Of a DNA stretch of 64,000 bases, positions 1 through 12,074 are shown in pieces. Position numbers and translations under genes: made by a program. Origin of the DNA: Antilocapra americana (Eukaryota > Chordata > Mammalia > Artiodactyla > Antilocapridae); contig ML661885.1 of assembly GCA_007570785.1 (NCBI GenBank), forward strand, positions 35,713,086 through 35,777,085. The letters are read 5' to 3'. The notes beneath the pieces are model-generated. The model was not told the DNA's origin and searched no databases. It saw only the letters and a list, made by a program, of their open reading frames with translations. The stretch's first letter is position 1; every line of letters begins with the position of its first letter.

Positions 1-273
1 AGTTTTTAATTATTCAACCCAAGCGAAAACAGTGAGGGAAGTCACCCAGTGGTGTCTAACAAGTTTTGTATTCTAGGTGCTAAAGAACTATGATTCCCTA
101 AGCTTGGTTTGCCCTATCTAAGAATGTTTGAAAAAAAAACCTAAAATTAATGTAATTATGTACATTTGGTTCACTTCAATTATTTTTAAAATATAGGAAC
201 TAGAATACTATGAAATGATACTGACAATAATTGGTCATACAATTCCAAATTAAATGGGAATAGTGAAAAAGAG

Positions 274-356
274 GTATATATATACACACATACATATGTA
301 TGTATACATACACATACATATATGTATGTATACATACAAATAGGTATACATACAGC
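274..356. repeat. (TA/CATA/TATG)n microsatellite
   Basis: Imperfect alternating TA, TACA and TATG units. The encoded frames are low-complexity Tyr/Ile/Val/Cys runs and not a gene. Confidence 0.85.
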
Positions 357-412
357 TGAGTAGACGCACAACATTGTAAAGCATATATACTCCAATAAAA
401 ATTAATTAAAGA
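357..412 (+). mobile_element. L1 3' tail fragment (ruminant L1)
   Basis: The ACATTGTAAAGCA motif is followed by ACTCCAATAAAAATTAATTAAAG. This is the characteristic end of ruminant L1 3' UTRs and is also seen at about 8200 and 54760. Confidence 0.65.
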
Positions 413-858
413 AAAATGGGAATACTTGCCACCTGGCTATTAAGGGAAGGCTTTAAAAAAAGAAAACTTGTTTTATGCAGGCTAATTTTTCCTAAGAAGT
501 TTTAAAACATTGCACTAAAAGTGTTTTTATGTCAAAAATCAATGATGTTGTTATCATGCACACTCTAGAAGTCAAGAACTTTTACAGATCCATATTTAAA
601 AGTTAATTTCTCTCAAGTGGGATTTTAATTGGATCTTTTAAAAGAAAAGCTTTATTTCCATTCAGCAAATACTTTTTATGTAAAATATGTAAAAATACAA
701 ATATTTTTATGTACCTGGTATTTAGTCCCTGCTGTGTGGGAAAGAGTGCATGGTAAGTTTGCAAAGATCGCCTGACACATAAATGAATGAATATTGATGA
801 CAATATACAAAGGGTATTGCAATTTCTAAAACTGATGCTATTTGACTTTAGTTGGGGG

Positions 859-875
859 AAAAAAAAAAAAAAAAA
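859..875 (+). repeat. Poly(A) run
   Basis: Seventeen A residues. No recognisable retroelement body precedes it, so this may be the tail of a decayed insertion. Confidence 0.8.
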
Positions 876-1036
876 CTAGAGGGCTTTGGCCTGTAAACTG
901 AGCACTGTAAGTTGTTAGAAAAGAATTCAGACCCAAGTCCTTTGAACAGAATATACTGATTGTATGTGACAAAAGGTAGTAACTATCTGGTTCAGCAAGT
1001 TTAATTTTGATGACATAGGCAGAAAGAGACATAGGA

Positions 1037-1082
1037 ATGTATGTATGCACAATATGTATGAATGTACATATGTATGCATGTA
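1037..1082. repeat. (ATGT)n-like simple repeat
   Basis: Degenerate ATGT/GTAT units lying 50 bases past the ZFPM2 donor site, inside the intron. Confidence 0.7.
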
Positions 1083-1131
1083 GAGAAAGAACAGGGTCTC
1101 CTGGAGCAGGGGAAAGAAGGGAGGCACTTAC

Positions 1132-1356
1132 CACTGTGTGAGTTCAGGTGTATTTCTAGAGCTCGGGCATTTGAAAAGCTCTTGGTGCACTGTGGGAAGG
1201 GACACAGGCTGGAAATCTGAGGAGCAGTGTCCTCGTTTTCCTCTGACACTGGTGCCGCTTCTCTTTGCCTTCCACTGCAATAGTACATCAGATGGGCTTG
1301 CAGATTCCGCTCACTGCGATACCAGATGCCACAGGACTTGCAAGGGAATATATCCT
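1132..1356 (-). CDS. ZFPM2: ZFPM2 (FOG2) internal coding exon with zinc fingers 1 and 2
   Basis: Read on the minus strand, this 225-base exon encodes 74 full codons plus split codons at both ends. Finger 1 is the atypical C2HC type: CKSC, then 12 residues, then H-x4-C in HLMYYC. Finger 2 is classical C2H2: CPFPQC, 12 residues, HLNSH. The acidic linker VSEENED lies between them. The sequence is near-identical to my recollection of mammalian FOG2, with apparent changes in the linker (EDTAPQ) and in finger 2 (ALEIH). The acceptor is a T-rich tract ending TTGCAG just right of 1356; the donor is CACAGTG|GTAAGT at 1132/1131. The first two bases complete a Lys codon begun by the exon at 5335-5541, and the last base opens a Gly codon finished in the next exon, which lies off the left edge. 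FOG2 is a nuclear cofactor of GATA4/5/6 in heart, gonad, lung and diaphragm development; finger 1 is one of the C2HC fingers known to contact the GATA N-finger. By comparison with human this is probably exon 7 of 8. Confidence 0.96.
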
Positions 1357-2242
1357 CTGCAAGCAGAAACACAGGGACACGTTAGCTGCTGCCCACTTAG
1401 AGCCATTCATGGGTAAACAGCATTTGGTTCAATTTTTTGAGTCTGCTCTCTGGTTCTGAATTAGGTAATCAGACAGTGGCTAGTGAAGCGCTGGTGGTGT
1501 TCCACAGTACAGGACTGAGCTTAGAAAGGAATGTTACATTCAGTGCAATTTACCTTCCCACAGACTCGTTAGAAAGTGGTACTATAGGAGACTCCCAACA
1601 TAAAGCACAAGAGGTTGATCCTAAATTGTTTATATTGTATTTATGGTTTAGAAAAGTAGGCATTTAGAAAATAGCAGTATGAAATGTTTTATCTGCTTGA
1701 TTAAAAGGTAAAGGATCTAATAGCTGCTGCAATGAAGTTAGCCTTGATGTCAACTCCTGACATCATTTATTCATTTAATAAATTAATTACAGAGTGCCTC
1801 CTAAGTGCCTGATTTATGCTGAGTTGGCTGTAAAACAAAATGAGAGACAAAACAGCTGTTCTTAAGGAGCTTAGATCGCTTGGAGCTGGTTAACAGGTGG
1901 TTAGATCATTATACAGGAATGTGATGACTGCTCTGATGGAGGTATCTGAGGGGTGTTTTGGGGCATGGAAAAGAAATACAAGTCTGGGGAGAGAACTGGA
2001 GGGAGGATGAGGTGAGAGAAGGATTTAGAGGGAAGATGATGACATGCCTTAGCTGCATTGTGAAGGATGACATTAATCTGGTCAGGTGGAGAAGGGGATT
2101 GTATTCTTGTAATCAAGGGATCACCCATGGAAGCCTATGAGGGACTGGGTGGAGGCTGGGAGGCTATTCTGTAATCTCAGGCAAACCGCTGGAAGAGATG
2201 AGGCTGCAGAAGGCAGGGGCAGACTACCAAGGACCAGAGAGG

Positions 2243-2361
2243 CTTTTATTTTTTGGGGCCTCACCGCATGTCATGAAGGATCTTAGTTCCCTGACCAGGG
2301 GTTGAACCTATATCCTCGGCAGGAGTCCTGACCACTTGACCAGTGGCCAAGGAATTCCCCA
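2243..2361 (-). mobile_element. CHR-type tRNA-derived SINE
   Basis: Antisense copy recognisable by GATCTTAGTTCCCTGACCAG, the following GGTTGAACC B-box-like segment, and the terminal AAGGAATTCC. CHR SINEs are shared across cetartiodactyls, so this insertion is older than the Bov-tA copies. Confidence 0.85.
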
Positions 2362-3662
2362 CTGTAGGACTTTTAAAGTTCAGGTTTCTATCTCAATGAG
2401 TATGGAAAATTACTGAATTATTTAAAATAATAGACTGACAGTAACCACTATGATATAATGCTAACTGTGGAGCAGAATTTGAAGGTAGCAACTTTGGAAG
2501 GAAGACCTATGACTTACGATAATTGAAGTAATCTAAGTGAACTATGTTACAGTTTGAATTGTAGCTAATAGCCATATATTATTTGTTAGGTCATGTTATA
2601 ATATGTATGATATATATTTCTCACAGATTCATTCATGGAAAATTTCTGTGTGTGTGTTTTCACCTTCATTCATTAATAGGTAAAGAATGTGAGGCTGAGT
2701 AACTTGCCATGATCATGTAAGTGGGTGAACTGAGGTTGGAAAATCCCTGGTGTAAACACTCTTCCATAATACCTCAATGGCAAGAGGGACAGAGAGAAGA
2801 AAAATTATACTGAGGAAGTAGAGCTGACTGGAAGTGATGACCACTAGAGTGAAGGGTAAGTTTGTCCTTGGTGTCTAGGCGTCTTGTTAGCATTTCTGTG
2901 TTAAGTGATGGCTCATTCATCTCTACAGGGAACAGAAGACAGATGGGTGATGAAGTCAGGCTAGCGCATGTGTAGTGACCAGCTCTGACACTGTATTGTG
3001 CAAACTTGGCACTTTTGTAGTGAAAGGGGGCATGGGTCAGAGGGGACGGCAGATAACCCTGTAAACTGGGGCAAATCTGGGCACATCTGGGGTACATGGT
3101 CACATGAGATGCGTGCAACTGGATATTTCTGTGAGAAAGAGAGATGAACAATGCAAAGATGGCAACAGAGGTCTGAAACTCGCCAGACACAGCTGGAGTT
3201 GTGATTTATAAACTGTCAACGTACAGTGGGTGGTGGGAACCCATGATAGTGAAAGAGACAGCTCAAGAGATCCTGTTGAAGGAGATAAGGAGAAAATTAA
3301 GGACTGAATTCTAGTGAACGAGAAGGAGCAGTAAGAACAATACAGAATTTCCAAATCCAATCTAACTACAAAATTACACCTGGCTACTGTTTATTATTTA
3401 ACCCTTCCCACCCAAGTTAGTTACATTTACACTTCAGAGGGCCACAATATTTCATAAAGTGGCTATTTATGCAGGATGACTTCAACTGATTAGCTAATTA
3501 AAGAGTGAGAACAAAAGCCTGTATGCATCCATGTTGATTTATTGTAGATTAACAGTTATCTTGCTGCAGAAAGCATAAAGAAGTATCACCTCAAATATAA
3601 TTAGAATGACATTCATACATTGATGTGTCACAATAATATAAGGTACCCCTAAGATACCTAGT

Positions 3663-3886
3663 GGGCGACCCCGGTGACTCAGAGGTAAAAAATCCACTTG
3701 CACTGCCTAAGCCACAGGAGGCATGGGTTCGATCCCTGAGTTGGGAACATCCCTTGGAGGAAGGCATGGCAACCTACTCCAGTATTCTTGCCTAAAGAAC
3801 CCAATGGACAGAGGAGCCTGACGGGCTACAGTTCATAGGGTTGCACAGGGTGAGACATGACTGAAGTGACTTAGTATATATGTACA
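3663..3886 (+). mobile_element. Bov-tA SINE
   Basis: tRNA-like head (GGTGACTCAGAGGTAAA, GGTTCGATCC B box) followed by the BovA body (CTCCAGTATTCTTGCC, GGACAGAGGAGCCTG). Flanked by a diverged target duplication: AGATACCTAGT at 3652-3662 and GGATACCTGGT at 3887-3897. Confidence 0.93.
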
Positions 3887-4110
3887 GGATACCTGGTAGT
3901 AAAATCATTTGGTCTCAAATTCAAGTCATGTCAAGTTCCTCACTATCCAAAGTAAAGGTTCAGTAAAGAAGATAACTACATTTATACTAAGGAAATCTAA
4001 AAATACTGACTTGGGTTGGGTGCAGTGAATCTAGTGGTTGCATGCAGAATAATTCCAGATACACATGAGAAGTTCTTTATTCTGGAGATGCAAGAACATA
4101 ATTACTGTTG

Positions 4111-4202
4111 AATATATATATGTGTGTGTGTGTGTCTCTGTATGCACATGTGTATATATACATATATATATATATATATACATATGTATATATATATATA
4201 AT
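4111..4202. repeat. Compound (TA)n/(TG)n microsatellite
   Basis: TA, TG, GCACATG and long TA blocks in succession. Likely polymorphic in length. The open frames across it are artefacts. Confidence 0.9.
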
Positions 4203-4755
4203 TGAGACATGGCTGTAGTCTCTAGAATTTTCTGCATCATTCAAAATCTCAGGCATTTTCAAGGACATTTTTGACTCAAGGCAATATTTCACTTGCCTAC
4301 TGGCTTCAGATTCTATTCTCCTATTAAGCTGTAACTGGTACTTATGTTTTCTCTCAGAGACAGATAAAAACAGAGTGGACTCTAGAACTCAGATCTTGGG
4401 ACTCCTGAATCATTGATTTTATGTCATATCAGGTGTCATTAAGTGTTCAAGAAATACAAACTAAGTTCAACAGTCCTTTTAACAAAATATAATCACAAGG
4501 ACAGATTATTCCAGGGGATATTTTGAAATTTTGCATATAAAGTACTCTAAGAAGTATTTTTCTTTCTCTTTTTAATTTTTTATATTAGATGGTATTTTGA
4601 TTTATTTAGCCTACATTTCCCCTTCATTAGTATATCTAATCAAACTTGATTTTGTTTCCTTTTTCTTATGTTTTAACTCTATGGCTCTTAATACCAAAAT
4701 TATTCTACCATAGGAGCATCAGTGAAAGATGTTGGACTTCTTATAGCCTTGAACT

Positions 4756-5017
4756 GAAGAAAGCAATGGCACCCCACTCCAGTACTATTGCCTGGAAAAT
4801 CCCATGGACAGAGGAACCTGGTAGGCTGCAGTTGATGGGGTCGCTACGAGTCGGACACGACCAAGCGATTTCACTTTCACGCACTGGAGAAGGAAACGGC
4901 ACCCACTCCGGTGTTCTTGCCTGGAGAATCCCAGGGACGGGGGAACCTGGTGGGCTGCTGTCTATGGGGTCACACAGAGTCGGACACAACTGAAGCGACT
5001 TAGCAGCAGCAGCAGCA
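4756..5017 (+). mobile_element. BOV-A2 SINE (two BovA units)
   Basis: First BovA unit at 4756-4870 and second at 4885-5005, joined by the TTTCACTTTCACGCA linker and ending in an (AGC)n tail. No tRNA head is present, which separates it from Bov-tA. It lies only about 320 bases from the ZFPM2 exon donor, in the downstream intron. Confidence 0.95.
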
Positions 5018-5121
5018 TAGCCTTGAACATTGCTTAGTTTAGAATATGTTGTTTGTGACATTCAGGAATCCAATGTGAAATGAATGAATTTAAGTTCTTT
5101 TCATATTCCCATGAGAAGTGA

Positions 5122-5122
<1 letters not shown>

Positions 5123-5159
<37 letters not shown>

Positions 5160-5177
5160 ACACACACACACACATAC
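5123..5177. repeat. (CA)n microsatellite
   Basis: About 25 CA units with one GA interruption, 158 bases downstream of the ZFPM2 exon donor at 5335. Read on the transcript it is a (UG)n tract, the kind of sequence that can influence splicing near a donor. Confidence 0.92.
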
Positions 5178-5326
5178 AGAGTTAAAGTTGGAGAGAAGAT
5201 CAAATAAAATCATAGCACTGGAGGAGAAAACTCTGTCCCTGGTTGCCTGTCAGTAGACATTATTTTTTTCTCTCCCATAAATTCCCTTCACCACTACAAA
5301 GCTATTGTACTGGGCTATTGCACTCA

Positions 5327-5611
<285 letters not shown>

Positions 5612-6461
5612 TCAATATCACCTTCTCATGTTTTTCACATCAGTTTCTACTGGGTGGAGTGTTGAATCAAGACAACAGTTGCCCTCCTCTTCCTTTTGTT
5701 CACTTAAAACAATAAAACAGCCAGTTATTTTACCAGTGACTTGGGTTTATAATAGCAAAGAACTGCAATTCAGGACAGGCAACTATGCTGAACCACAGGA
5801 GAGTCTGGTAAAACAAAAGAGAGGAAACTTTTCATAGAGAATGGGAAGTTGGGAGAGCTATGATAAACCAAAGTCCATTGGAAACTGGAAGTTTGAAATA
5901 TAGTGGCTTGTCATTGGCTGCCATTGTTACAGACTTTCATTGGCTGAGCTGTTGTCAGGTGAAGAGGAATGCTTTCTTCCTCCAGCATTAAATAGTGTCA
6001 CTTCCTGATGGAGGTACAAAGTCCATCTCTTCCTGTTGGCCTCTGTATTGAAGTTAGGTGATACTTGCCAGCTCCCACATCTGACTTCCCTACTCCATTT
6101 TAGTGAGGTTTCCTTTTATGAATTTTAATACCTCCTGTGTGAAAAATTATATTTCTTGCATTAAATGTACTGCATTAAATATACTTGCATTAAATCAGTG
6201 ACCAACAGTAGGAGAAGACTAAGGACCAAGTATAGACATAGTCTGTACAGAGTTTTGTCAAAACGTTGACAACTTTTTGCCTTCTGGTGCTTGACTTAAT
6301 CATTTACCATGCTATTACATGGTATATACTGCCTAAGAGCAAGCATGATAGGGATCCAACCACAAAATGTATTCCAAGTGAGCCTTTGAAGTTACTCTTC
6401 CTGTACCTTACTCCTCTTTTTCTCTCTTTCCCAGACACTGATATATCAGATGCTAATACTG

Positions 6462-6476
6462 GTATATATATGAATA

Positions 6477-6515
<39 letters not shown>
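6462..6515. repeat. (TA)n microsatellite
   Basis: Near-pure TA alternation, densest at 6479-6515. Confidence 0.93.
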
Positions 6516-6518
<3 letters not shown>

Positions 6519-8099
6519 ACCTAAAACTACAGAGCAAATAAACAAAGTTCCTAAAATTTAGAAAATTTAAATGAAATTCCAGTTAGTTTTTTCCTCTGCA
6601 TAAGTCTGCTTCCATTTTTTTTTTTTTTGGAGGGGTGGATGCTGAGTGATCTTTACTTTATAATATTTCTTATAATACAGCTTCTTTATCTCCCTTTACC
6701 CTGACTGAACTTCCTGAAAAGAAGATACACCAAAGATCCTTTTCAAAAAGGCTTATTTAAATAAAGATTTGTTTAAATGAAAGGAACCCTTTCTTCAAAC
6801 ACTAAGATAGACTCTGGCTCAGTGCTTCAAATGATCACGTGTGGTGCATTAAAAAGAAAATTAACTATGCAAGTACATCTTCTAATGTATTGGAATGCGA
6901 TAGCAAATGCTCATTTATTTAACATGTTTAGACAGGCAAAGCACTTATATTTTGTTATCTACACTCTCAGGCCTAGATACGTATCCTATATAGTTATGCC
7001 TGAAATAATATGGCATAGTTGATATGTTATAAAGCTTTTTTTCTCATTGTGTATATATTGCAAGCCTATATATTGTACTCATTAAGCAAGCAAAAATTGT
7101 ATCCATCCTGATAAGTAATATTGGTCTGTTTATCTTTCAGAGTAACTGCCTTTTCAACTGCACTTCATTTTTTCCACCCTCAAAGAGATCATAGTTTTTT
7201 AAACAACTTGCGGTAAAAATCGGGTGGAAAGATAACAACAGCATATGATATGGCACAGTTGACTAGAAGATTCAGGACATTGTTTTAGAGAGACCTGGGA
7301 CAGTTAATTAAAGCAGCTGATTAAATGTTAAAGGCAAGCAAACAAGACACCATTTGTGACAGTATGTTTGTGAAAAAATAAAGCTAAAATTACCGACCTC
7401 AAATTATGTGAAAATTTCCAAGGAAAACACAAATTTACTAAAGGACTAGAAAACAACCATTTTTTTCCCCCACTTTGGCTCTAACATATCTGAAAGAATA
7501 CAGATTTGCCAAAATTGAAAAACAGATTCACTTTGGTATTGATTGATTTATTTACAAATGCAGAAGCTAAATGGCATCATCATGGAATTTGATGAGTACT
7601 GAAAATCGCTAAGTTGGTGCTGCTTCTGCTGGTGACACCTCTTTCCCCTGGGAGGCTTCTGCATTTGGCTTCTCTGCCTTTTCTGATGTGCATACAGATC
7701 CAAACTACTCACGGCTCTGGACAAGGTAATCATCTGCACCTTATCTTTCCTCTGGGAAACAGCTTATTAAGTGAGTCCGTGTAATAGAGAGGTGGGGAGG
7801 CATTGGCCAGGTGCTGCAGTTCAGCCTCCCAGCCTGGTCTTTTGGAGTCACAGGATTTCAGCATTGGACTGCATAACTTACATTACTGATAATAGTTTCC
7901 CACTTTTGATAAATTTATATTATTGGTAAATCTAGCTATGGCTATGTTTTACAAAGGAAAAGTTGTGAATTCAGGCACCCAGGAGAAATCAATAGTTTAG
8001 AGCAGGTAGCACTCAGCTTATCTTTATCACAGCAGTGAGCTCCAAAGCAAGATGACTCCGAATACTTGTACTCAAACTTTGAACCCAAACGATCCAATC

Positions 8100-8116
8100 A
8101 ATAAAATAAAATAAAA
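8100..8116 (+). repeat. (AAAAT)n short tandem repeat
   Basis: Three to four AAAAT units immediately before an L1 tail. Confidence 0.7.
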
Positions 8117-8140
8117 TGCACAAATTATTAAGTGCAAGAG

Positions 8141-8254
8141 GGAGGGGATATATGTACACTTATAGCTGATTCACACTGGTGGACAGCAGGAACCAACACA
8201 ATATTGTAAAGCAATTATCTTCTAATTAAAAAAAAGAATAAAGAAAAATTTCTC
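8141..8254 (+). mobile_element. L1 3' end fragment (ruminant L1)
   Basis: Carries the TGTACAC..TAGCTGATTCA segment, the ACAATATTGTAAAGCAATTA motif and an A-rich tail. Strongly 5' truncated. Confidence 0.8.
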
Positions 8255-8742
8255 CAGAAAATAAACAAAAAATCATTTTTCTTACATTATTAGGCAGCCT
8301 GGCACTGGTAATACATATCTGTTTTCAGACATATTTAGTAATGTTTCATATTTTATTATCTTTACCATTTTATATTATGGTTTCATCAGAGCATGTTATT
8401 TACAAAAGGCTAAACTGGACCAAAAATGAACTTTGCAGGTTTGATGAGAAAGTCAGCTGTCTTAGGATTTAGTCTTCCAAATCAGTCATTCAGTTCAGTA
8501 TTCACTGAACTCCCCACTGTGTGCCAGGCTGGGTGCTATGGCTTCACACACAACTTACGTCCAAACTGAACATAGATGTGTAAATGAATCACAATACTAC
8601 ATGCTGGTGTCATGCCCTAGTGCTTAAGAAAATGTGAGAGGTGAACAGCTGAGACTTTTTCGGGAAGTCAGGCAAGGCATTCAAGATGACTTTTTTTCTT
8701 TTCTTAACTCAAGAAGAATAGAGGTAAACTAGCTGAAGTATA

Positions 8743-8876
8743 CGGAGAAGGCAATGGCACCCCACTCCAGTACCCTTGCCTGGAAAATCCCAGGGACAGC
8801 GGAGCCTGGTGGGCTGCCATCAATTGGGTCGCACAGAGTTGGACATTACTGAAGCGCCTTAGCAGCAGCAGCAGCA
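8743..8876 (+). mobile_element. BOV-A2 half element (single BovA unit)
   Basis: GGAGAAGGCAATGGCACCCC start, body GGACAGCGGAGCCTGGTGGG, and (AGC)n tail. Only one of the two usual units is present. Confidence 0.9.
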
Positions 8877-8919
8877 ACATATAATTGGTATTAATTAGGA
8901 ATAATTTCTTTGGGCTTGA

Positions 8920-9075
8920 TAGACTAGGTAGTTTATGTATTTCTCATCTATTTTAATCCTATCAATTATTCTGAGGTGAATAATAGTATCCTCATTTAAT
9001 AGTTGAAAAAATTGAAACCTGGAGAGGTTAACTAACTTTCTCAAAACGATTTCACTTTGCAGAACCATGATTTAG
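8920..9075 (-). mobile_element. MIR SINE, antisense fragment
   Basis: Diverged match to antisense MIR: ATTTTAATCCTATCAATTAT, then GGAGAGGTTAACTAACTTTC. Confidence 0.65.
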
Positions 9076-9105
9076 ATTTCTATCTGTCCACCTCCATAGC
9101 CCAAG

Positions 9106-9154
9106 TGTGCATGTATGTGCATGTGTGATGTATGTATGTGTGTATGTGTATGGA
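9106..9154. repeat. (TGTATG)n-like simple repeat
   Basis: Degenerate TG/TATG units. Confidence 0.75.
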
Positions 9155-9656
9155 TGAAAATATGAAATTTGGCTTTGAAATGGTAGAGTCTGAGGTAGCC
9201 AAGTGGCTTTTTGGTGTATGTATCCAGGAGGCAACTGGACCTAGGGGAAGAATAAGGCTGGAGGAAAAAAATAATTAGGAACTCATCAACACATTCTAAA
9301 TAACTGTGGGTGTTTTTTGCACTGGTGTGGTAATATAGAAAGAGTATAGCATGGAAAGAAAAAGAATGAAGACTGAACTTGGAGAATCTAAACATTTAAG
9401 ATGTGGGAAGAGGAGATGCAGTCATTTAAAGACATAGAAAACATATTTTTGGAAAGGTGAGGGGGAACCAAAAAATGGTGTCACAAAAGTCAAGGGTTGT
9501 TTCTTGGAAAGAGCTTGGACAAATCTTTTGGATGATGAGTTTAGAGCATACAACTTGAGGAAGCCACTTATATGGGGAGATATCCCAAGTATTGTAACAC
9601 AGTTTTATTGATTCAAGTAAAGTATTCTAAGTGTGACTGCTAGTGAAGATATAATC

Positions 9657-9872
9657 CCACCTGGAGCAAGTATGGACACTGGAACCAGACTCCTGGGGTG
9701 CAAATCTTGGCTCTGCCACTTGCTAACTCTGTGACTTTGAACTTGTCACCTAAGCATTCTATCAGGTTCCTTAGAGTTAAAAATGGAAATGATGATAATA
9801 CTACTGAACTCAAGGTATCATCATGAGGATTAAATAAGGTAGTACAGGTGGAAGCTAAGAATAGCACCTGCC
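9657..9872 (+). mobile_element. MIR SINE, near full length
   Basis: Clear MIR order: ACTGGAACCAGACTCCTGGG, GGCTCTGCCACTTGCTAACT, GTGACTTTGAACTTGTCACC, GATGATAATA, GAGGATTAAATAAGG. It abuts the antisense BovB at 9874, which seems to have inserted at its 3' end. Confidence 0.85.
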
Positions 9873-9873
9873 A

Positions 9874-10400
9874 TCAGTTCAGTTCAGTTCAGTCACTCAG
9901 TTGTGTCTGACTCTTTGTGACCCCATGGACTGCAGCATACCAGGCTTCCCTGTCCATCACCAACTCCCGGAGCTTACTCAAACTCATGTCCATTGAGTCA
10001 GTGATGCCATCCCATCATCTCATCTTCTGTCGTCTCCTTCTCCTCCCACCTTCAATCTTTCCCAGTATGAGGGTCTTTTCCAAAGAGTCAATTCTTCACA
10101 TCAGGTGGCCAAAGTGTTGGAGTTTCAGTTTCAGCATCGGTCCTTCCAATGAATATTCAGGACTGATTTCCTTTAGGATGGACTGGCTGGATTTTCTTGC
10201 AGTCCAAGGGACTCTCAAGAGTCTTTTCCAACACCATAGTTCAAAAGCATCTTTTCTTCAGCGCTCAGCTTTCTTTATAGTCCAACTCTCACATCTGTAC
10301 ATGACTACTGGAAAAACCATAGCTCTGACTAAATGGACTTTTGTTGGCAAAGTAATGTCTATGCTTTTTAATATGCTATCTAGGTTGGTCATAGCTTTTC
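9874..10400 (-). mobile_element. BovB (RTE) LINE 3' fragment, antisense
   Basis: Starts with the reverse-complemented ACTGA-type tail (CAGTTCAGTTCAGTTCAG). The C-terminal ORF2 region and 3' end follow, read right to left. The 162-codon plus-strand frame across it is only the antisense of BovB. It is 5' truncated to about 0.5 kb. Confidence 0.94.
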
Positions 10401-10927
10401 AGTAAGTACTATATAATTGTTAACCATTATTCCTTTTGGTTTGGTTTGGGTGGGTCTGTTTTTCTCATTTCTCACTACCCTGCTACATCCAAGAAAAGAA
10501 TCTCACAGGAAAGAAAACACAAACCCATGAATTCAGTGAGTACATGTGTCTGTGCTTCATGGGAGAATACTAACTCATTTCAGAAAAAAAGATTAAGGCT
10601 GCATCTTTTTATGCATTTCTGGATCACATACTGTATCTTGACCAGTTAGAAACTAACATAGTTTCTAGCAATCTACATGGGGCTGAGGAGACAGGAGAGC
10701 CAGTTTCCTATCCTACTGCTTTTAGAGCTAGGGTTAATACAGCCAACTCTCATTTACAATTCAATGGAAAGCAGTAGTATTCATCTTGATTAGGAAATAA
10801 TCTAAGTGCCTGAAAAGGATAAATCATGTGATATTTAGGTTTTTGATGTCTTCACTGATTGCCCTCATGGTCAATGGAAACAAATCACAGGGTATTACAT
10901 TTGGTTTTAAAATGAGACCACCGCTAT

Positions 10928-10998
10928 CAAAACAAAAACAAGAACACACAAAGAAAACAAACCAAAACCCCCAAACAAACAAACAAAACCACCAGAAA
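10928..10998 (+). repeat. (AAAC)n A-rich low-complexity tract
   Basis: CAAAACAAAAA-like and AAACAAAC units just upstream of an L1 fragment. Possibly an expanded A-rich part of it. Confidence 0.75.
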
Positions 10999-11000
10999 AC

Positions 11001-11518
11001 AAACACTGGCAAGGATGTAGAGAAAACAGAACCCTTGGGCACTAGTGGTGAGAGTGTAAAATGGGAGACCCACCCTGGAAAAGAGTATGACAGTTCCTCA
11101 GAAAATTAAAAGTAACATTACCTATGATCCAGCATTTATACTTCTGGGTATATACTCAAAAGAATTGAACACCGGGTCTCAAAGAGATATTTGCACACCC
11201 ATGTTCAAAGCAGCATTATTAAAAACACCTAAAACATAGAAGCAACCCACTGTCCACTGACAGAAGAATGGATAAACAAAATGTAGTATATACACACAGC
11301 GGAATATTATTCAGCCTTTAAAAAGCTAACAATGCTACAACTTAGATGAACCTTGAGGACCTTGTTATAAATAAAATAAGACAGTCCCAAAAGGACAGTT
11401 ACTGCATGATTCGACTGATATAAGGTACTCAGGGTATTCAAAGACAGACACAGAAAGTAGGATGGTGGTTGCCAGGGGCTAAGGCAGCAGGAGTGAGAAA
11501 CTATCGTTTAATGGGTAT
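11001..11518 (+). mobile_element. L1 3' region (older L1M/L1MB-like)
   Basis: Follows the order of mammalian L1 3' ends: CTGGCAAGGATGTAGAGAAA, ACTTCTGGGTATATACTCAA, AGCAGCATTATTAAAAACACC, GGAATATTATTCAGCC, GGATGGTGGTTGCCAGGGGC. No open frame remains. Confidence 0.9.
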
Positions 11519-11812
11519 AGAGTCCCTTGGACAGCAAGGAGATCAAACCAACACCTGTAGCTGAAGCTCTGGCCACCTGATGTGAAGAGTCAACTCACTG
11601 GAAAAGATCCTGATGCTGGGAAAGATTTAAGGCAAAAGGAGAAGGGGGCAGCAGAGAATGAGATGGTTAAATAGCATCCGCAATTCAAAGGACATGAATT
11701 TGAGCAAACTCTGGGAGATAGTGAAGGACAGAGGAGCCTGGCATGGCCACAGTCCATGGGGTCGCAAAGAGTCAGACACAACTTAGCAACTGAACAACAA
11801 CAACAGCAAAAA
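11519..11812 (+). mobile_element. BovB LINE 3' fragment with internal deletion
   Basis: Contains GAGTCCCTTGGACAGCAAGG, then skips about 60 bases of the normal element before CTGAAGCTCTGGCCACCTGA. It ends in ACTGAACAACAACAACAGC. Directly abuts the L1 fragment on its left. Confidence 0.92.
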
Positions 11813-11865
11813 CCAAACAAGAGTGAGGCCTTCTTCCTTCAGCTTTCCTAATGAAGCTGCTTTAA

Positions 11866-12074
11866 CTACTGGTAGCACAGTGGTAAAGGATCCACTTGAC
11901 AATGCAGGAGACACAAGAGACTGGGTTCGATCTCTGGGTCAGGAAGATCCCCTGGAAGAGGGCATGGCTACCCACTCCAGTATTCTTGTCTGGAGAATCG
12001 AATGGACAGAGGAGCCTGGAGGGTCATGACCCACAGGGTCACAAAGAGTTGGGTACAACTGAGTAGCAGCAACT
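11866..12074 (+). mobile_element. Bov-tA SINE
   Basis: tRNA head with GTAGCACAGTGGTAAAGGAT and GGTTCGATCTC, BovA body, and a short AGTAGCAGCAACTGA tail. Confidence 0.93.

Larger units (their letters stand above)
1..1131 (-). other. ZFPM2: ZFPM2 intron (probable intron 7), 5' part
   Basis: Intronic sequence starting at the GTAAGT donor at 1131. It continues off the left edge towards the last coding exon, which is not in the window. It holds an L1 tail, two TATG-type simple repeats and an A-run at 859-875. No other gene is seen. Confidence 0.9.

Noticed and set aside
2774..3360. Overlapping minus-strand frames of 138 and 86 codons
   Set aside because: GA-rich intronic sequence, probably an old unclassified repeat; no domain and no splice-site pair fitting ZFPM2 phases.
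7548..7780. Minus-strand frame ending near an AATAAA, suggesting a small-gene retrocopy
   Set aside because: One frame gives a stretch like AEKPNAEASQGKEV before a stop and a nearby polyadenylation-like signal, but I could not match it to a known protein, so it is not called. A translated search would settle it.
9917..10405. 162-codon plus-strand open frame
   Set aside because: It is the antisense strand of a BovB ORF2 C-terminal fragment; the coding sense is on the minus strand and is broken.
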